From the NCBI GenBank assembly GCA_021378535.1, contig JAACJV010000006.1, forward strand, positions 1 to 42,285: 42,285 nt of DNA, written 5' to 3'. Each line of letters begins with the position of its first letter. The stretch's first letter is position 1. Below the pieces are notes generated by a model. It worked only from the letters and a program-made list of their open reading frames with translations, searched no databases and was not told the DNA's origin. Positions 30,913 to 41,375 of the stretch are shown here, piece by piece. Origin of the DNA: Ureaplasma sp. Hg1 (GTDB lineage Bacteria; Bacillota_I; Bacilli_A; Mycoplasmatales; Mycoplasmoidaceae). The position numbers were made by a program, and so were the translations under genes.

Positions 30913-32148
30913 ATGAAACGCTTTAGGTTTGTCAAACTTAATATGAAAAAAATAAGTTATGGCGTTGGTTCATTAGGAATCATAGCTATTCTTATTGGCA
31001 CGTCTGTTGATTGATCTAACACGAGTATGATTTTTGCTATCGGATCATCATCCGTTTATCCTCTAATGGTTGAAATGTCAGACGCATATAAGGATGCGGA
31101 TGTGACTGTTTCATCCGGTGGTTCGAGCACTGGCGTTGAAAAAATTAAAAATAATTTAACTAATTTAGGTAACGCAAGTCGTTCGCCTAACATTGATGAA
31201 GCCGGCGAACCTAGTCATCCTGTTACAGGATGGAATGATAATAAACTTAAAACCGTCACTATTGGGTGAGATGGGATTGCCGTTGTTTATAAACCAGCTA
31301 ATAAAAATGACCAATTAATTATTAATAATGACAATATCGACGAAATTTATAGAGCATTTGCTGGTACTAAGAAAATCTCAATGAGAGATTTATATGTTCC
31401 TAGTATGGCGAAAACGGCGCCAAATTGAAAGTCTAATGAGCAAGAATCAATTATCCCTTTTGCTAGAACCGGCGGGGCCATGGTTTCGGGAACAGCTGAA
31501 GCTTTTCTTAAAAGCAGTGGATTAGATACTTCTAATTTGGACGCTAAAACAAAAAGTATATTAAGTGGAACCGATAACTACGGAGCTTATGTTAAACAAG
31601 TTCCAGAAGCTAATACTCAAGCTTGGGGCCAATTTGATGCAGCTGGCGATGATGGTTCAATGATTTATTTATCTGCTGGTTTTGTTAAAAATAATTATCA
31701 CGATATAACTAAAGCCGGGTATAGTATAGCGATGTATCAAGGACAAGATAAAAAAGATAAACCTACACTTCCATTCGACCCAGTCACAAATGAAATGTAT
31801 GTTGCGAATGACAAGCCTGATCATAGCTACGATTGGTTTCGTCCGTTTAATACAATTTTAAGTATGAACTCAAAACAAGATGTAAAAGATTTTGTATCTT
31901 GAATGATAGACTATAAATTTGATAAAACAACTAAAGAACCAAAAAATATTCAGGCCCACATAATGGATAAAATGGGTGTTGTCCCATTGAGTGATTTGCA
32001 AAAAGAATCTATGTACGGTGTTAAAAATAGCAACAAACATTGTTTTTGAGTTTGTGATTATGATTTAATTAACCAAGATCCTAATAGAATTGCTGTAAAA
32101 CACTTATATGGTGCATATAATAAGCCTGCTTTGAGTGAGGTTAAATAA
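30913..32148 (+). CDS. pstS: Phosphate-binding protein PstS, membrane-anchored
   Basis: A 411-residue phosphate-binding protein delivering Pi to PstCA. After a basic start, a hydrophobic segment (about 17-34, YGVGSLGIIAILIGTSV) has no lipobox Cys, so it probably serves as an uncleaved anchor instead of a lipoprotein signal. Binding loops: FAIGSSSVYPL, SSGGSSTGVEKIKNN, NASRSP and FARTGGAMVSGT, which supply the Ser, Thr and Arg contacts to phosphate. Several TGA-coded Trp residues. GGAGGG lies just upstream. It is larger than Bacillus PstS (about 300 residues). Confidence 0.9.
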
Positions 32149-32150
32149 CC

Positions 32151-34346
32151 ATGGTCAGCAAGCAACAAGAAATTATTGGAAGTAAAATTAAAAGCGATAA
32201 TATTTGACGTTATATTTCAATGAGTATGTCGTGATTATTCGCAATTATTTTTCTTTGTTTGATTGGTTTTATTATTGCTTCAGCCGTTCCAGGTTTTAAA
32301 GCCTATGGAATTAATAATATTTTATTTTCATTAAAGTTTAATTTAAACTCAAAAGATAATGTTCAAGCATCTGTGTGATTACCTTTAGCTATGACACTTC
32401 TGGTTAGTTTTGGGGCAATTATAATTGCCGCTCCTATTGGTGTTAAAACAGCGACATTTATTAAGTTTAGAATAAGTAAAAAATACCGCCGTAAGGTACG
32501 TATTGTTGTTGAAACATTAGCTGGTATACCTTCAGTTGTTTTTGGTTTATTTGCTTCTGTTTCGTTAGGTTGGGTAATTCAAAATGTTTTCCATCTAAAT
32601 AGTCAATACAATGTTTTTACCGCTTTTGTAATGCTGGCATTTATGATATTGCCGACAATCGTTAGTTTGACGCTTAATACATATGAAGGAATTAGTGAAA
32701 ATCTTTTATCTAATCCCATTGCTTTAGGTAATTCTCGGACAAGATCCATATATAAGGTTTATAAAAAACAAGCTAAGTCAGGAATTGTAGTGGCAATTAT
32801 TATTGCAACCGGCCGGGCAATTGGAGAAACAATGGCAATTTCTATGATTCTAGGAAGTCAGGGTTATGATAGTGTTATTAATAGCGGTTTCTTAAATGTA
32901 TTACAATCAGGTTTAATGCCTTTAGGAGCTGTTATTGCAAACAACATGTTTAGTGAAAACGGAGGCGCAGCACAACGAGGTGTGTTATACGCTTTTGGAA
33001 TATTACTATTTGTTATTATTATGATTTTAAATGGTGTTGTAGCATACACTACTAAAGCTAAGAAAAAGTCAAAGTATAAATGATGAAATAACATTGAATT
33101 ATTTCTCTCTTACGCCATTACATTTATACCATATCATCTCGGGGTGCTCTTTGAAAGTGTGACATATCGTTCTCCGATTAAAGTGAACGGTGACGATATT
33201 AGTAACGTTTCAATATACGTTTCCACTAGAATTCAAAAAAACAAATTTAGAAATATCTATAGTTACTATAAATGATTTTGAGAAATAGTGAGTATTACTA
33301 TTACGTTAGGTTTTCTAATTTGGATTATATTAGATATTGTCGGAATGGGAGGATATGCTATTGCAAATGGTAATACCACAATCTTCGAATACAGCAAGGA
33401 TACAACTGGACAGGCAACCATTAATACTATTTTAATAATTCTGGTGGCGCTTGTAATTGGATTGCCAATTGCTTTGTTGGCTGCTATTTATTTAAATGAA
33501 TACTCAAAGGAAAATAAAGTTAAAAAAACTATTCTATTTTTCATCGATTCATTAGGAGCAACCCCATCAATTTTGTTTGGGATGTTTGGATTAGCTTTTT
33601 TTATTGAAACATTAGGTTTATCATCAGGTGGGTCGCAGGGTAAATCGTTAATTGCTGGGGCCTTCACAATTTTATTAGTTATTCTTCCATCTTTTATCCG
33701 TTCGATTCAACAAGCGTTAGTGACCGTTCCGATGGAAGCGCGACATAATTCATATGGACTAGGCGCTAGTAAATGAGAAACGATCCGCAAAATTGTTTTA
33801 CCTAATGCTTCTAGAGGAATTATAACTGCTATTATTTTGAGCATTGGTCGTATTCTTGCAGAAACAGCACCACTTTATTTAACGGCAGGTTTAAGTTCTT
33901 CTGCCCATATTGCATTAAATAATCCAGGGCAAACCTTAACCACTAGAATATATGCGCAACTAACATCACCCGTCTTAAGTGATGGAACAAATATTATGTA
34001 TGAGGCTGCTTTAGTAACTATCATTTTTGTTTTCGTTATAATAATTGTAGGGCATGCTATTCTGCCACTGTATTATGAAATGAAACAAGAATTTAAAACC
34101 CGTTGGCTTTTATATCAGAATGCTAATAAATATAAAAGACAATTTGATTTTACTTTGTATGAAAACCAAATCATTAACGATAAATTATATTTAACTTTTG
34201 ATCAAGCAAAATTCTTAAAACTTAACCCTAAAAAACAAAAAGTGTTAAAATATCATAGTCATTACGGATTTACTTTTAAATTAATCAAAATCCGTTACAT
34301 TACAGATAAAGACATGAAAAATATGAAAAAGAAATATAGTCATTAG
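32151..34346 (+). CDS. pstCA: Fused phosphate permease PstC-PstA
   Basis: A single 731-residue frame holding both membrane subunits. The PstC half (about 1-310) has six hydrophobic segments and the coupling region IALGNSRTRSIYKV then GRAIGETMAI. A polar linker of about 70 residues follows, read through several TGA codons near 33083 and 33280. The PstA half then has its own set of helices, ATPSILFGMFG and the coupling region GLGASKWETIRKIVLPNASR then GRILAETAPLYL. The C-terminal about 80 residues are basic and cytoplasmic. No TAA or TAG occurs between the halves and no second start is needed. Fusion is common in mollicute Pst systems, as I recall. It begins 2 nt after pstS. Confidence 0.92.
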
Positions 34347-34359
34347 AAGGGAGCCTACA

Positions 34360-35538
34360 ATGATTGAAGATAAATTAGTAAATAATATAGATGATGTCGA
34401 AGATGGTAACGATATTGAATTACCTAGTTTTAATGAGCCCCAAACAGGTGAAGCTGCCCATCCATTGTCAATGCACGAATTGCAAAACAAAGCAGTAGAT
34501 CTACATATTAAAAATCGCAATTATAAAATTGGTGTTAAAGTACCCAAGATCAAATCCAAGCATGCAATTAATCCGACTAAGGTAATTGATATTACCAACC
34601 GTAACGATAAGAGTGATGCTAATAGAATAAGGGTTATTAATAAGAAAATTAATACGCTTTCTATTATTAAACGAAAACTTTATATTTTACGTCTTACCGA
34701 TGAAGATAAAAAAATAATGCACAATCATAATATAAAACGTAAAGAAGTTATTGAAGCTAAAAAACCACATTTTGATAAACAACATATTTTTGAAATTGAA
34801 AATTTCAGTTTGTGATATTTGAATGGGAAAAAACAAGCCTTATCAGATCTTAATACATCCATTCAAAAGCAACAGGTAACTGCGTTTATAGGCCCAAGTG
34901 GATGTGGTAAATCAACTTTTTTAAGAATGTTAAATAGGATGAATGATTTAATTCCAAATGTTATTACTGAAGGTGATATTTGATTTAAAGGCATCCATTT
35001 AAGTTCCAAGAAATTAAGTACATTAGAACTACGCACGAGAGTTGGTTTAGTATTTCAAAAGGCTACACCATTTGAAATGAGTATTTATGAAAATGTGGCT
35101 TATGGTCCTAAATCACATGGTATTAAGGATAAGAAGGCACTAGATGCAATTGTTGAAAAAGCTCTAATTGATGCTGCATTGTGAGATGAAGTCAATGACG
35201 ACCTAGATCGAATGGGCACTGATTTAAGTGGGGGTCAACAACAGCGATTATGCATTGCTAGAACAATCGCACTAGAACCTGAAGTTATTCTAATGGATGA
35301 ACCAACGTCAGCACTTGATCCGATTGCTACTAATAAAATTGAAAGATTGATTAAGAAATTATGTGAAAAATATACAATTGTAATTGTAACCCACTCAATG
35401 GCTCAAGCACAACGGATTAGCGATCACACCATCTTCTTCTATGAAGGACGTATTATTGAAGAAGGGCCAACCAAGCAAATATTTACAAGACCACAAAAAA
35501 AACGTACCAGAGATTACATCTCAGGTAGAATAGGATAG
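34360..35538 (+). CDS. pstB: Phosphate ABC transporter ATPase PstB with N-terminal extension
   Basis: A 392-residue ATPase; PstB is normally about 250-270. The ABC domain starts near residue 145 ([20 protein letters not shown]) with Walker [20 protein letters not shown] at about 180, Q-loop [20 protein letters not shown], signature [16 protein letters not shown] and Walker [14 protein letters not shown]. The PstB-specific NRMNDL and SIYENVAYG blocks make the subfamily certain. The first about 140 residues are acidic, then basic, without membrane segments or recognised domain. AAGGGAG lies 6 nt upstream of the ATG, so this start is well supported. Confidence 0.94.
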
Positions 35539-35547
35539 GAATAAATT

Positions 35548-36192
35548 ATGGCAACAAATTATAGTATGTTAAAGGAATCAGAAGCAGAGTTGATGAAAAA
35601 TTTCAATAATTATTTTAAATCATCAATTGATATTTTTGATAAACTTTATAAGGGAACAATGACTAATAAAAAAATTAGTGATACCTTAATGAACGAAATT
35701 CATGAGTTAGAAAAAGGTAGTGATATTCGATATACAGATTTAAAGGCAGATTGTATTTGAATTATTCAAAAGGATCAACCAAGTGCAAGTCACCTTCGTT
35801 TTATCGTTGCTATTATTACTAGTTTAAAAGATATCGAAAGAATGTTTGACCACGCTTATAGTATGGCTAAATTCATCATCAAATATAAAGCTGATCGAAA
35901 AATTGTAAATTTCATTAAACCGCTTTGTCTAAAATCATTAGAATGTAAAAACGAAATTTATAAATTATTCACAACACGTAACGCTGGCGAAGCACGATCA
36001 GAGGTTGAAAAAATTCAAATGAAATTTTATCGTGAGTATAAGAAAAGCATTATAGATGCAATCACTTTAATCAAAAGTAATTCTACAAGTGAAAATGATT
36101 CAAGTGGACTAATTATAGTTTTAAAAAATATTGAAAGAGACATTGATCATTGTGATAATGTTGTAAGTAATTTTAGTTACATTAACCGTTAG
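35548..36192 (+). CDS. phoU: Phosphate transport regulator PhoU
   Basis: A 214-residue all-helical protein with two PhoU repeats. LEKGSDIRYTDLKADCIWIIQKDQP and then LRFIVAIITSLKDIERMFDHAYSMAKF match the first repeat's E/DxxxD and R-x-x-D/H metal region in spirit; IVLKNIERDIDHCDNVV is the second. PhoU links the Pst transporter to the Pho signalling kinase and curbs uptake. Here it could act on the transporter or on the atypical regulator. The gene is last in the operon, 9 nt after pstB, before a terminator. Confidence 0.9.
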
Positions 36193-36194
36193 TT

Positions 36195-36244
36195 AAAATA
36201 ATCAAAATAGAATGATAAATAAATCTTCCATTTTGGTTATTTTT
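36195..36244 (+). terminator. Intrinsic terminator of the pst-phoU operon
   Basis: Arms 36195-36212 and 36226-36243 form an 18-position stem with one mismatch and one G-U pair, ending in TTATTTTT. Confidence 0.82.
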
Positions 36245-36402
36245 AATATTTTACTTGAATCATAAAAATAACACTTGTATATCACAATGTTAGTTAATAA
36301 TTATCTATTTTTTTATTATGTTTAAACAAACGAAAAACAAGTTTTTTAGTTTTTATAATTTTATAATAAGGTATTGAAGTAATCTTGTTATAAGGAGTAA
36401 TT

Positions 36403-36708
36403 ATGAAGCACACACGAGCATATAAATTAGCGGATAGTTCCAAATTAAATATTACAGATAACCAAAAAGCGGCTCTACTTAAAATCAAATCTCTTGTTAA
36501 AAAATTAAATAGCCATGACTCTCTAGATGGTGAAATTAATTATGATCTATATTTATTGGTTTTAAATGAATTAGTTGAACAAGCGGGTTACGACATTGCT
36601 TATGCGGGGCCGCGTAATGCAATTCCAAACGATGTAGAAGATTGTGAAATCATTATTGATCCTTACCGTAGTGATGATAAATGTTTTCTTCAAAAGGCTA
36701 AAAACTAA
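36403..36708 (+). CDS. Hypothetical protein, 101 aa
   Basis: Not recognised. Soluble, mixed helix: a basic N-terminal half (NQKAALLKIKSLVKKL), a central helix (YDLYLLVLNELVEQAGYDI) and an acidic end with DVEDCEIIIDPYRSDDK. No membrane segment or signal. AAGGAG lies 6 nt before the ATG, and a terminator directly follows, so it is a one-gene unit. Codon use resembles its neighbours. Confidence 0.75.
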   Translation: MKHTRAYKLADSSKLNITDNQKAALLKIKSLVKKLNSHDSLDGEINYDLYLLVLNELVEQAGYDIAYAGPRNAIPNDVEDCEIIIDPYRSDDKCFLQKAKN

Positions 36709-36725
36709 AAAAGAATCTTGTGTTC

Positions 36726-36748
36726 AAAGCACGCGGATGCTTTTTTTT
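36726..36748 (+). terminator. Intrinsic terminator
   Basis: AAAGCA (36726-36731), loop CGCGGA, TGCTTT (36738-36743), then a run of Ts to 36748. Confidence 0.8.
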
Positions 36749-36819
36749 ACATCTTACAATAATTCATATTATTATCCATACTATTTAACTTATCGTTTAT
36801 AATTGATAGGAGGTGAATT

Positions 36820-37590
36820 ATGAAAGAAGGGTATCAAATCAAATTAAGTCTTACTCCTTATGTAAAGCCTAATGCTTTTTCCTTTAAAGCGAAATTAACT
36901 AAATTTTATTTAGAGGAAGAAGTCGTGACAAGACCAAGTCGTAATGGTATCAGCATAGGTTCAAACGGGAACATGCGATTTTATCATATGATAGCTTCAA
37001 GTACTACCAAAATTCATCAACGGCATGAAATAATGTTTGATGAGGGGAAAATCCGTTGTGATACTAATAATGCTGTAAATAAGTTATTTAATTTACTTAA
37101 AGTCAGAGGTTTTATTGATTTGTTTTTTGAATTTTTTGACGAACTTAACAATGAAACAATTATTCATGGTTTAAATTTAATTACACCAGATTGACTAAAA
37201 TTAATAAATGAGTTTCAAGGTGAATATCTCCAAACAAAATTTTTAAAGAATAAAATTATGAAAATTCAAAAAAAGATAAGTGAGGAGCATGAACTAATCG
37301 AAGATTTAACATCAGATTCAGAAAATTCAGAAATGAAGATTTTGGAATTACATCAACATCATAGTTCGTGATCAAAACACAGATTATTAAAATTACAAAC
37401 AAACCAACAAAATAATCAATTGGAATTAGACAATAACAAATCACAATATGAAGCAAATAAAAAAGAATATGTTAATCTTAAAAGTGAAATAGAAGAATTA
37501 GCTAATAATATTTTGAAATTAAAGACAAAAATTGAACAAGATGAATACGCTAATTTATTGCTTAGTTCAGCAGATCAAAAAAGGGGATAA
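36820..37590 (+). CDS. Hypothetical protein with C-terminal coiled coil, 256 aa
   Basis: Not recognised. The first about 125 residues look like a mixed alpha/beta domain (for example AFSFKAKLTKFYLEEEVVT, then SNGNMRFYHMIASSTTKI). Residues about 145-245 are a long charged helix, with LKSEIEELANNILKLKTKI a clear heptad stretch. No signal or membrane segment. Two TGA codons read as Trp. AGGAGG lies 6 nt upstream. The next gene starts 2 nt after the stop, so they form a two-gene operon closed by a strong terminator. Confidence 0.78.
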
Positions 37591-37592
37591 CA

Positions 37593-38762
37593 ATGAATGT
37601 TAAAACATATATAAGTAAGCCATGCAGCTTAAACTGGCGCCAAACAGTTAACGAGCGCTTTAATAAAATGAAAACCGATTTACACTATGATTATCCAAAT
37701 TGATTCCAAGAAAAAAAGTTAGATCCATGCGAACACGCTCCTTTTGTTGGTAATTTGATATTTCATTTAATTCGAATTTATCAGGATGCTTCTTTATTGA
37801 CCACAAATGATTGAATAGGTTTGGCATACAAAGCTGCTGAAGAATCAATTACAAAAAATATGGGAGCTTCAGTAGATAGCATAACTTTTCCACCGATTAG
37901 CGAAATTGAAACAATTATTGAAAACTCTAATGTAATAGATCATATCAATGATTTTGGTTTAGTTCATAATGAAGCTAAGTGAATTACTGATGGAAAAATT
38001 AAAATCGTTTTAAACAAAGCACCAATTATTGATGAAGCAAAATATGACATCATTATCGGTAATACAATTTATCTAATCAACAATAGTTCAACTTTAACTT
38101 TTAAAAAGAATTATCTTTATGAACTATTAATTGATTATTTCTTGTTAGTTAAGAATAAACATCCACAAGCATCCGAAATTAAGTACGTCGGAGTTTATAA
38201 CCCTTTCTTTAACCAGGAATTTCGGATTGATATAGTTAAACTATATGGCGATGAAAACCGTTTAAAACTTGCTTTAAACACTTTCTACGATGAACTTTTC
38301 ATTCCCGCTGATATGGATCGTGATAGTTATCTTGAAGAATTAGCTAAACCAATTGCTAAAACTAATGAAGAAGGTTTGCAGGATAACCTTGATGGGTTTT
38401 TAATATTAGCAACTAAACTAGCTAAAGCGCAACCGCCTTTACAAGAAACCATCTTTGAAGAATTGAAAGTTTTAAAACGCGAAATCAATCAAAACATTAG
38501 TCGTATTTTAACTATTAAGAAAATTCGTATTAAGCAAATGGATGTTGGTGTTAGTTTATATAAAACCAGAATCGATCATGAAATTTATTTATTAAACAAA
38601 GAAGCTGGTACAACTTTATGTATGAATAATATTATAAGTCATATCGAAGTAATGAAACAAGGAATAATAAAAGATCAACCAATTACTGAAATTGTTCAAT
38701 TAAAACATGAATTATTTTATTATTTTAAAAAAATGCGAACCTTCCGTAATAAAGTAAAATAG
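37593..38762 (+). CDS. Hypothetical protein, 389 aa; possible inactive PD-(D/E)XK-like core
   Basis: Not firmly recognised. Around residues 150-215, KYDIIIGNTIYLINNSST is followed by YLYELLIDYFLLVKNKHP and EIKYVGVYNPFFNQEFRIDI. This resembles the pattern of small PD-(D/E)XK nuclease-like proteins, where a GDxD...DxK strand pair is followed by a QLLxYYLL helix and an IFNPRLN strand. In this protein the DxK is replaced by Asn-Asn, so catalysis would be lost. The C-terminal about 150 residues are helical and basic. Three or more TGA codons read as Trp. AAGGGG precedes the start. It is coupled to the coiled-coil gene upstream and probably acts with it. Confidence 0.75.
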
Positions 38763-38768
38763 TTTATA

Positions 38769-38816
38769 AAAACCATCTCAACTAACAATTAATGTTGTTA
38801 GTTGAGATGGTTTTTT
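38769..38816. terminator. Bidirectional terminator with a perfect 20-bp stem
   Basis: 38769-38788 and 38795-38814 are exact reverse complements around a TTAATG loop. T runs flank both ends, serving the + strand operon before it and the - strand gene after it. Confidence 0.93.
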
Positions 38817-38822
38817 ATTTTA

Positions 38823-39797
38823 TTATTTAAATGTTACATTTTGATAATAACAACTATTAACAAGTGCTAAATCAGCTCCTAGAAATTTACTATTTCAACC
38901 GCTATCAGCATTATGGTATTGATCATAATATGTGTTGTTACTTAGATATATACCATGTCTTTCTTGTTTATAACCTAAAGCAATTGGAGTACCATTTTCC
39001 TTAGAAGTTAATTTATGATAAGTTTCGTAATTACAACCAAAGTCAATATCAAAAAACATTAAATCTTGTTTCAAATCAATTGCTAAATGATTGATTATAT
39101 AATGATAGTTTGATCTAGTAACACCACCGTGTAAAGTTGAATCAGTTCAAGATAGAGCATCTAAATAAAATGAATGTTGAAAATCTTGTAATAAATAATC
39201 CGTGTAATTATTTAAACTAGCTAATGCTTCTGAATGATTCATAGTTTGTTTTAAAAGTGGTTTAACTGCTTTTGTCACGGTTTCTTTTTTAGTGGTAACA
39301 GGATGATTTTCACTTACAATTACGATCGGTTTTCTAAACCCATCGAATTGAAGATTAACTTGTTTAGTATATTTATTATTGTAATAAATTTCTGTATTAA
39401 ATTTAACATTGATTTTAATAGTACCAGCATCTAGATTAACATCCTTGGTAATAGTTGGTAATCCATTAGCCTTTATATAAGAATCATCAATGCTTAATCA
39501 ATTCATAATATATTGATCATCAAAAGTTGCATCATTAGCTAGCTTTTGATGATCTTGTTCACTTGGGCTTTTGATATTAAAAACACTAGATTCTAATGTT
39601 TGTTTCGTGCTAGTACCATATACAACACCTAAAGAACTAGCAGTTACAATGGTGGCAACACTAGCAAAAGAAATTAAACCTATTATTAGTTGTTTTTTTG
39701 TTATGTGTTTAATTAGATTAGAGGTGGAATTATTACCTTTATTATTACTTAAATTATTCTTATTATTTGTTTTAGTATAGCTTGATTGTTTTTTCAT
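38823..39797 (-). CDS. Membrane-anchored surface protein, hypothetical, 324 aa
   Basis: One of only two protein genes on the - strand. The frame runs through two or more TGA (Trp) codons to TAA at 38823. Residues 1-34 are polar and rich in Asn, Ser and Lys. One TM segment (about 35-60, LIIGLISFASVATIVTASSL) without lipobox Cys is followed by about 260 residues outside the cell, with many Asn, Tyr and Thr. It ends DLALVNSCYYQNVTFK. No family is recognised. It has its own strong promoter and shares a terminator. Single-copy anchored proteins like this in mollicutes are often surface antigens or enzymes; nothing here decides. Confidence 0.82.
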
Positions 39798-39833
39798 CTT
39801 AGTAACCGACCCCTCTTTCTAAAAAGTTAAATC

Positions 39834-39862
39834 ATTATATACCGGTAACAATTATAAGTCAA
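39834..39862 (-). promoter_or_regulatory. Promoter of the - strand surface-protein gene
   Basis: On the - strand TTGACT (39862-39857), exactly 17 nt, then a perfect TATAAT (39839-39834). Transcription would start near 39827, about 30 nt before the ATG. This is the best consensus promoter in the window. Confidence 0.8.
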
Positions 39863-40099
39863 TTAATTGGATGCTATATTAATGATAATTCCTTAAATAA
39901 TTGGGTTAATTAGACTTGAATTTAACAATAAATAATTTAATAATAATAAAAATTAAGTCAGGTTTTATCAATCAAATGTCATGAAAATCAAATATTTAAG
40001 TATTTTTTTCTCTATATTACTATAGTAATATCAATAATATATACATTATAAAAATTTAATTTTATTATGCTAAAATATAATTGTGGATAGGAGATCAAG

Positions 40100-40450
40100 A
40101 TGCAATATGATAATCATACTGACATGCTTGATATGGTTGAAACAAGAAAATTAGAAGTAAGTCAAGTAAACGTATTTGACTACCAAACTAATCTTCATGG
40201 TGCCTATCAAACCACCCAACAATCACAAGAAAGCAAGCAAGAAAAAAGTAATGTTAATTGATATCTACTTTTATTCTTATGTTTGTTATTCGGATTGTTT
40301 GGTGTGCATCGTTTTTATTTAAAAAAACGAGACACAGCGCAATGGCAATTAGCAACGCTTGGCGGATTAGGAGTTTGATGACTTTTAGATTTGTTGAGTA
40401 TTGTAAGTGGCATTATGGTGGACAATAATGGAAAATGCATTCAACCATAA
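40100..40450 (+). CDS. TM2-domain membrane protein, 116 aa
   Basis: The frame needs TGA as Trp at three sites. About 55 polar residues (Gln/Ser-rich, TTQQSQESKQEKS) precede a TM2 domain: WYLLLFLCLLFGLFGVHRFY, then TAQWQLATLGGLGVWWLLDLLSI. The G-x-x-G-x-H-R-F-Y turn between the two helices and the following W-x-x-D are the family signature. TM2 proteins are small two-helix membrane proteins of unknown biochemical role. AGGAGA lies 5-6 nt upstream and TATAAT at 40076-40081 is a likely -10 box. Monocistronic with its own terminator. Confidence 0.88.
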
Positions 40451-40495
40451 AAAGAATAAATGTCAAATCCAACTAATCAATTGGTTAGGGTTGAG

Positions 40496-40556
40496 AATAA
40501 ATAGCAAGTCTAAACCTAAATGAGTTAATCTTTAGTAAAAGGACTTGCTATTTATT
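40496..40556 (+). terminator. Long-stem terminator after the TM2 gene
   Basis: AATAAATAGCAAGTC (40496-40510) pairs perfectly with its complement at 40542-40556; the 31-nt loop can itself fold (CTAAA/TTTAG). A smaller hairpin precedes it around 40467-40494. Confidence 0.75.
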
Positions 40557-40643
40557 TTGTAATTTTTCTATTTTACTATCCTTTAATCAAATATTAAAAT
40601 GATTTGAAGTTTATAATTAAGTTAAGTAAGTGGGGACAATTAT

Positions 40644-40898
40644 ATGGATAAGACACAAACAGCATATGCTCAAGAATTAATAAAAACACTTGAAGCTGTT
40701 AGTAAAATAAATGCAGTTAATGATCCTGTGACATATCAAAAATATCAGGTTTTAATTAAACAACTTTTAAAGCAATCAGGTTTAGAAATTTCTGCAAGTA
40801 AAAATTGACAAGAGATGCCAGCTAAATATTTTAACCATATTGAAATTATTCATATTGAACCAGATGGCTCAAAAACTTTTAAACGACTTAAGAGTTAG
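40644..40898 (+). CDS. Hypothetical small protein, 84 aa
   Basis: Not recognised. Starts MDKTQTAYAQELIKTLEAVS; mostly helical and soluble, with one TGA-coded Trp (SKNWQEMPAKYF) and a basic end (KTFKRLKS). TGGGGA lies 6-8 nt upstream and a terminator 24 nt downstream, which support a real one-gene unit. Confidence 0.68.
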
Positions 40899-40921
40899 GT
40901 TACATAACAAAATTTATTTCT

Positions 40922-40946
40922 TCTTAGCGAATTGCTAAGATTTTTT
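40922..40946 (+). terminator. Intrinsic terminator
   Basis: TCTTAGC (40922-40928), loop GAATT, GCTAAGA (40934-40940), then six Ts. Confidence 0.88.
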
Positions 40947-40998
40947 ATTAGCTTTTCACTATCTTGTAATATAATAAAACCAACTATAGGGGGTTTTA

Positions 40999-41352
40999 AT
41001 GACACCAATAATCTTTGGCCAAAAAATTGATAAATATCTTTTAGACCACCAAATTATTTTAAATAAACACCCTAAATTAAACTAGACCAGTAAATTATTA
41101 TTAGATAAAAAGAATCTTTTTGATAACAAAAAATTTAGTGATGCCTTACAGCAAATTCATTTTAATGATTACTTTAGATATCATCAGGAAAACATATATT
41201 TTTCAAAAAATAGTAAATTAATTAAGTATGTATCAATTATTATTGCATAAATTTAAATTGCTATTTTTTATTTATCGTTACTTATAGTTAGATGTTGAGT
41301 ACGAATTATTAAGAGTAATATTAAAAAAAAGGATGACTTCCTATATAATTAA
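40999..41352 (+). pseudogene. Decayed gene for a small membrane protein (three in-frame stops)
   Basis: AGGGGG 5-6 nt before an ATG at 40999 opens a frame MTPIIFGQKIDKYLLDHQII that meets TAG at 41083, TAA at 41248 and TAA at 41254, yet stays coding-like throughout. After the TAG it reads KLLLDKKNLFDNKKFSDALQ and so on. The two TAA stops sit inside what would be a single hydrophobic helix (YVSIIIA, stop, I, stop, IAIFYLSLLIV) followed by basic residues and a final TAA at 41350-41352. One nonsense change of a Trp codon plus two later changes would explain it. The family is not recognised; an intact copy may exist elsewhere. Confidence 0.7.
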
Positions 41353-41375
41353 ACCAAGTATCTAAGGAGTAAATT

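Noticed and set aside
41083-41085. TAG as a recoded amino acid
   Set aside because: Two further TAA stops follow in the same small frame, so decay explains it better than recoding; elsewhere TAG ends genes normally, for example at 41970.
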